Positions 6,365-6,484 of a DNA stretch of 6,484 nucleotides are shown in pieces. Source of the DNA: Candidatus Sulfopaludibacter sp. SbA3 (GTDB lineage: Bacteria > Acidobacteriota > Terriglobia > Bryobacterales > Bryobacteraceae); contig CAMAUG010000223.1 in NCBI GenBank assembly GCA_945861255.1, forward strand, positions 1-6,484, in the 5' to 3' direction. The stretch's first letter is position 1. Every line of letters starts with the position of its first letter. The notes beneath the pieces are model-generated. The model did not search any database. It saw only the letters and a list, made by a program, of their open reading frames with translations, and was not told the DNA's origin. The position numbers were made by a program, and so were the translations under genes.

Positions 6365-6484
6365 TTTCAGCTTTTTTGGGCCTGGGAATGAGAGCAAGTT
6401 CCGTGCGTGCAATGGCGGCTTCTGAAAATGGCGATGTAGTGTAGACCTACCCTCTTGTAAGCAGAACTGAGTCATGACACGATC
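6338..6484. mobile_element. Probable end of an insertion sequence disrupting the CapD-like gene
   Basis: The sequence changes abruptly after the conserved GNVLGS codons. By count, GC is about 77% in 6241-6300, 50% in 6361-6420 and 45% in 6421-6480, and the dehydratase similarity stops. The new segment starts TAACCCAAGTTCGTCACGGG, plausible as a terminal inverted repeat. A related motif, CAAGTTCcGTGCG, recurs at 6395-6407 (compare CAAGTTCGTCACG at 6342-6354) and could be a subterminal transposase-binding repeat. An ATG at 6474 opens a frame (Met-Thr-Arg) that runs off the window and could be a transposase start, though no good Shine-Dalgarno precedes it. Only one end is visible, so neither the matching inverted repeat nor a target duplication can be seen, and the IS family cannot be named. 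A misassembly junction is the main alternative. Confidence 0.55.

Noticed and set aside
6361..6440. Possible promoter for a transposase (TTGATT at 6361 and TGTAGT near 6435)
   Set aside because: The boxes are not at a workable spacing of about 17 bases, and no good -10 partner was found for either.

Overview
The window is a high-GC, densely coding stretch in which every recognisable gene is on the + strand. It reads as part of a cell-surface polysaccharide (capsule, exopolysaccharide or O-antigen type) gene cluster. The protein sequences and GC-rich codon use would fit a soil bacterium such as an Acidobacteriota (Solibacter-like) member. That is an impression from sequence character only; no marker gene in the window fixes the taxonomy.

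Layout: (1) the 3' end of an ExoA-like family 2 glycosyltransferase, whose start lies before the window (to 848); (2) a DegT/DnrJ/EryC1/StrS-type PLP sugar aminotransferase (848-1972), whose ATG overlaps the previous stop by one base; (3) and (4) an E1-alpha and E1-beta pair of a thiamine-diphosphate 2-oxoacid dehydrogenase-like enzyme (1981-3051 and 3039-4049, overlapping by 13 bases); (5) a PglC/WcaJ-type initiating sugar-phosphate transferase with a pentapeptide-repeat tail (4063-4920); (6) a membrane-anchored CapD/WbpM/FlaA1-type nucleotide-sugar dehydratase/epimerase (4925-6364), which loses its family sequence abruptly near base 6337; (7) about 147 bases of clearly lower-GC, non-coding-looking DNA (6338-6484), best explained as the end of an insertion sequence that has disrupted gene 6, with a possible transposase start at 6474. 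No gap before 6338 exceeds 13 bases, so genes 1-6 are probably one transcription unit. There is no visible promoter or terminator between them.

A working model: the CapD-like enzyme makes a keto-deoxy nucleotide sugar, the DegT enzyme aminates a keto sugar, the sugar transferase loads the first sugar phosphate onto the undecaprenyl-phosphate carrier, and the ExoA-like transferase extends the chain. The unusual member is the E1-alpha/beta pair. It has intact thiamine-diphosphate motifs but no E2 or E3 partner in the window, which points to a role in building or decorating a sugar by ThDP-dependent acyl transfer rather than in central metabolism. That is inference. The CapD-like gene is probably inactive in this genome, or the contig is misjoined at 6337.
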